From Acanthochromis polyacanthus (Eukaryota > Chordata > Actinopteri > Pomacentridae): DNA of 64,000 bases. Below, piece after piece: positions 59,773 to 64,000 of the stretch. Under the pieces are notes generated by a model. The model worked only from the letters and a program-made list of their open reading frames with translations. It had not been told where the DNA came from and ran no database searches. The DNA lies in the NCBI RefSeq assembly GCF_021347895.1, contig NC_067120.1:24413361-24477360 (forward strand), read 5' to 3'. A program made the position numbers and the translations under genes. The number at the start of each line of letters is the position of its first letter. Positions within the stretch are counted from its first letter, which is position 1.

Positions 59773-62700
59773 ATGCAGACATTATCAATTGTAAAGGTAA
59801 GCAAGCTTTTAACAGGTACAAGAACTTACCGTTGCTACTTTACACACGTTGCGTTAGCTTAACTAGCTTAATGTGAATGCAGGCAGTTAGCTTTGTGATA
59901 CTGTTGAAAACCGTTGGCGGTTCATTTTCGATGCTGTATGCTTCGTTAATAAATCATTTTGGTTTTAAAGCTGTTCTATTCAAATGTATGTAAAGTTTCA
60001 CTTATTAGTTGTGCTTTTGCTTGTGTCCCTCAAAAATATTTTTAGGATAGGATTGTAAGTCGCCTTTTTTGCAATGTGATAAGGCAAACGACCAAGAAAA
60101 AAGAATGCAGTACTTAAACGTTTGTGCAGTTTTTCTCAAAATCTTTAGTATCTGTGTCCTATTAACCCTATCAGAACGTTTAAACGTGTGTCTGAATGAG
60201 GCAGCAGCAGTGACTGTTCTTGCTCTGATAAACTAAGCCTAGGTATCCTCACTGTCCTCTCAATTCAAAACCGACTACACCAGAAATGCAGTTTTTTATT
60301 ACTATAATGTTACATTTTCCATTGGTATTTTGTAGGTCATATTAATTATTGAATCTCCATGGTTCAGTAAGGTCTTCACCTTACTATATGAAGTGCTATG
60401 AGATGACATGTTGTGAATTGATGCTATATAATTGAATTGGGTTGATATTAGTAACACACAGCTCAACTTTGCAGATAAAATGTATTCCTATTCCTGACAA
60501 TCTATGTCACTCATAAAGATATCAGTAAATGATTTGCTTAAAGGGAGATGCTTTCTCCAGCCATTTTAAGTCCCAAAGTCTGAACAGAACCTGTTCTTGG
60601 CCAGGTTAGCTCCACAGCATCAGTTACCATGGAGATCTAGCAGGTTATAGAGAGCCACCTTCATGATACTGAAAACTCTGACTTCAAGCTCTACATACCT
60701 ACTAGCCCACTAATCTCGCTTCATAGTACAGCCCTCTAACTAGACAAGACATGTTCTCACTTGTAGAGCTGAGCGCTAATTGGCTCCTGCAACTCTGAAA
60801 GTCTGGGTAGAAAAGAAACAAGGATGACCAAGTAAAACAACTTATTGTAGTTATTCTTTTTCGCTAATGGGGAAATTTGTCCCTTGTCTTTCTGCAATTA
60901 TTCAAAGCACAGTCAGATCCTTAGTGAATTAGTGAAAGTAACCCTGGAGTCACCAGTAGCACAAACAGAATGGAAAGAATTAGTCGTTTTAAACTATCAA
61001 CGAATATGAAGAGCGAAAACATAAGAACTGGCAAAAAATATATGACACTGTGGTGAGACAGTGTAGTCTTTATCACATATAGATAAATGTCTGTGGAGAC
61101 TCATCTCTAGAGACTCCAGTATGCAGTATAGTGCTATTAGAAGTGAAATGCCACTAATCAATCTGAGAATTATGTTTAGCAATCACCACCCTAGTTGTAG
61201 AGGAGTGCTGGTCGATGCAGGTTGACCTTCATAAATAAATGAGCCATTGCATATATTTATTGGACGGTACTGCCATGATCGGAATGGAGTGAGTAACTTG
61301 TATATTTTACATGTGCAGCCACTGTTCCAGCACAGCTAATGTGTTTTCTCTTTTGTAAAATACTGGACTTGTCCATAAAGCTAGCCCATCCTCTGATGGG
61401 ATGCCATGAAGGGTTCCCACCATAGTCTATCCAATAGGGTGGTTTTGTTTGTCTCATACACATGCATAAGGATGCACAAACATGAACACAGCTGATGTGA
61501 CAAATTTGTCAGTATTTTTTGTCTGTCTTCATAATTAGTTTTAATGTAGAAGTAAAGATATTTTGTTACATGTTCACTATAGGTAGATAATAATCACACC
61601 ACAGTGTACTTTTTGAAATCCTTATTTACCTCTTTGTATGAAATCTAAAATCTTGAGTGGAAGTGATCTCGGCAGAGAGGCGATGTGCATGGGTTCTTCT
61701 GCCAGTTGGAAACGTATCTTTTGATCTCTGCAGATTGAGAACCCATCTTGCCTCTGGGGTCGGGTTGTTTGGGGTTCTGGTGACGACACAAAGACCACAG
61801 ATCATTACAACAATATGTTGACCCAGATGAACCTCTTCTACCATGACATCACCCAGGACCTACGCAAGCTGAAGCCCACATCGTTAGAAGAAGGAGAGGT
61901 ATCCTAAAACACCTCCAGTTTGTCATCACCTATTTTTTTATGTGTCTCAGCTAGTTAGAATAATGAGGGATTCTGTGTGTGTTGCCTTGTTTCCTCTCAG
62001 GTGTGTGTGGTGTATTGGGCAGCGATAAAGTCATGGTGTCGGGCTGTGGTGGAGTCGATCTATATGGACTCTATATCCTGCCAAGCTCGCTGCCGCCTGG
62101 TTGACCATGGAGAACGACTCGTCATCTCTTCAGATCAGTAAGACCAGAGCAGCAGCAGTCCTTCTCAACACAGAAACATATTAGTTGTTCGATGAAGGAA
62201 CAAATATATTCATTTTGGCTAGGTTAATTGAAAATATTTTTGATTGTATAATATAGCCTCTGTTGCCATACTATAGCATCGTTTAACATAAATGTACAAA
62301 TATATTCATATTATTAGGCATTCTCTTATTGTAGGCCTCTCTTGACACTTTGCACAATTCACTCGTTTTAGCCTGAAGAGGTGTGTTTTTTTTGAGAAAA
62401 GTGCTGAAAGGGTGCTAGGGGGCATCTCATCCCAGTGCTTAATCACTTAAATGCTTCCATGTAGAATTTTGTTTCTGTGAAAATAATGTCTTGACATCAT
62501 GTCGTCACTCTAACCACTGAAGTATGATAAGTATGACTGGTGATCTGAAAAAGAGCAATAGTAGCCACACAAATGCATTTCTGAAAAGTTAGGAAATTGT
62601 CAGTTACAGTAGAAGTGCACAGAGCAGCCACAAACAAATGCAAAAGCCTTTTTCGTGCCTGCATGCCCGTTTTCTCTAGACGGCTGCTTGCAACCACTTT

Positions 62701-64000
62701 CAGGTCTTATCAACAGACTAATTTAGCCCTATGAATGACATCACTATGCTGCTTTGTGAGAGGAATGGATTACCATGAGGTTCAAAGTAAGCACTAATAA
62801 TGCCTTTCTTAACCAAAATGACCTGAATGATATGTAACGATCATAAAGATACGAGATGGCATACAATTGCCTACAGATGGCAGTGTTACTATAGTAATAT
62901 AATTAGTTATATAGTCTGATGCTTTATGATGCGGTACAGTGACCTGCACAAAGCCCCTAAGAAAGCTAAGGGAGAGCATTGTTGAAAGAACTACATAGTG
63001 TATGGATCTGAGTGCCAAAATATGCTAATTAAGAAAAATTACTTGGTAAATTGACAGATATAATGATGTTGGTATCGTGAAGAGAATATTAATTTTGCAT
63101 TTGTCTTAATTTAGTTTTATTTCGGGAATATTGAAGAACATGATCAAAAGCCCTGTTTTTGCCCAATAAAAAGAGCGTGTGTTTGAGTGACATCCTAGCT
63201 ACATGATTTCTAACTCCAATGTTCTCATCTTCCACGAACAAGAATCCGCCTGGCGGTGCCCAGCTTCTTGCAGCTGCCTTTCTGGGTGAGGAAGTTCCAC
63301 TTGGCAGGAATCAAACCAACAACCCTGCGAGTGTCTGTGTTTGAGGAGAAAGCCAAGCTCATGTAAGACAAGCTGATTGATTGCATACCTAACTGTTAAA
63401 GTACTGCATATTTACTGAACTTAAAAAAAAAAAATTTAAATCTGAAATGGTTTGAGACTGACACGTGAACAACCTTCCAAGCTTTTTAGATCTTTTCCTC
63501 TATCTCTAGTTTTACTTTGATATGTTTTTTTTTTCCTCTACAGTCAGTCCACTCAGTGGGACAGCTCTGCCACACTGTATCTGCACAACCTGCTGCAAGG
63601 TGAGCATCATAGCTGACAGATGAATGTTAACTGTGGTGTTATGCTTTTACATAATAATTTTACATGTTAGTAGCTACACTTGATGTGTCTTCAAACATCC
63701 CTGATGTTAAAATATATTTGCAAAATTGAGGAATCATTTTGAAACTTCACCTACTTTCATCTCAAAGCATCAACTCAGACAGAAGCTGTGTTGCTTGAAT
63801 CCGAATCAGACTCTACCTCCATAGAGCTCTACCTGACCGTTAGTAACATCAAGGTAAACTTTGAATTTTAGACTTTATTTTTAACAGAGCTTCAAACATT
63901 TAGAAAGACATTGTTATTGGACCTTGTGTTTTTATGCTCACTAAAAGGATGTCACTTTGTTTTCTAGATCTGTGTAAATGAAGAATTGGTTGCCAAAAGG
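59773..64000 (+). CDS. tdrd12: Tudor domain-containing protein 12, N-terminal part (runs off right edge)
   Basis: TDRD12 is a germline Tudor/helicase-like protein needed for secondary piRNA production and transposon silencing. Exons seen: 59773-59796 (MQTLSIVK), 61734-61898, 62001-62137, 63243-63362, 63544-63599, 63768-63853, 63968 to beyond 64000; GT-AG junctions, phases close, 621 bases or 207 residues. The order matches the family N-terminus: a short first peptide, then IENPSCLWGRV, then the first Tudor domain (VCVVYWAAIKSWCRAVVESI, then CQARCRLVDHGE), QLPFWVRKFHL, and IELYLTVSNIKICVNEELVA. The ATG lies in an exon preceded by a TTTTTTTGCAG acceptor (exon start about 59728), so a 5' UTR intron is likely. 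The helicase region and second Tudor domain are outside the window. Intron 1 is about 1.9 kb and repeat-poor. Confidence 0.93.

Overview
The window is vertebrate nuclear DNA, almost certainly from a ray-finned (teleost) fish. It is AT-rich, its genes are split by GT-AG introns, and its repeats are typical of fish: Tc1/mariner transposons, an L1-like and an RTE-like LINE, tRNA-derived SINEs, a Ty3/gypsy remnant and many short inverted-repeat (MITE-like) elements. I saw no bacterial or viral genome features, no CRISPR array and no rRNA or functional tRNA gene.

Four protein-coding genes can be assembled exon by exon. (1) dus2, minus strand, 615-15566, tRNA-dihydrouridine synthase 2; 13 exons encode residues 1-386 and the C-terminus lies off the left edge. 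(2) slc7a10 (asc-1-type neutral amino-acid transporter light chain), minus strand, 27078-52496, 11 exons, 520 residues, complete. (3) faap24 (Fanconi anaemia core-complex DNA-binding subunit), minus strand, 54849-56874, 4 exons, 214 residues, complete. (4) tdrd12 (Tudor-domain piRNA factor), plus strand, 59773 to beyond 64000; the first 7 coding exons (207 residues) are present. In human, SLC7A10, FAAP24 and TDRD12 all lie in 19q13.11 while DUS2 lies on chromosome 16, so the right two thirds looks like conserved synteny and the dus2 linkage is the lineage-specific part. The four genes have unrelated roles (tRNA modification, amino-acid transport, DNA repair, piRNA biogenesis); nothing suggests an operon-like unit.

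Layout: 1-15566 dus2 with introns full of MITEs, SINEs, an RTE fragment (12690-13908), a hAT-like element (14610-15277) and an unusual 8-bp-duplicating element (10955-11999). 15567-27077 is intergenic; it holds a 5'-truncated L1-like LINE (16427-21320, target duplication on both sides) into which an apparently intact 1.63-kb Tc1 transposon (18978-20610, 349-residue DD34E transposase) has jumped. 27078-52496 is slc7a10; its large introns carry a broken Tc1 (32918-34823), a U6 snRNA pseudogene fused to a LINE tail (32410-32565), a TC/GA-rich element (37300-38493), a gypsy remnant (42670-45329) and many SINE and MITE copies. 53983-64000 is repeat-poor and holds faap24 and the head-to-head start of tdrd12.

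The most interesting signals are the clean Tc1-in-LINE insertion with an intact transposase, a near-perfect 43-bp hairpin with a 15-nt loop in slc7a10 intron 1, the U6-LINE chimera, and a set of SINE insertions whose target duplications give a local order of events. I did not find a clearly new biochemical system.
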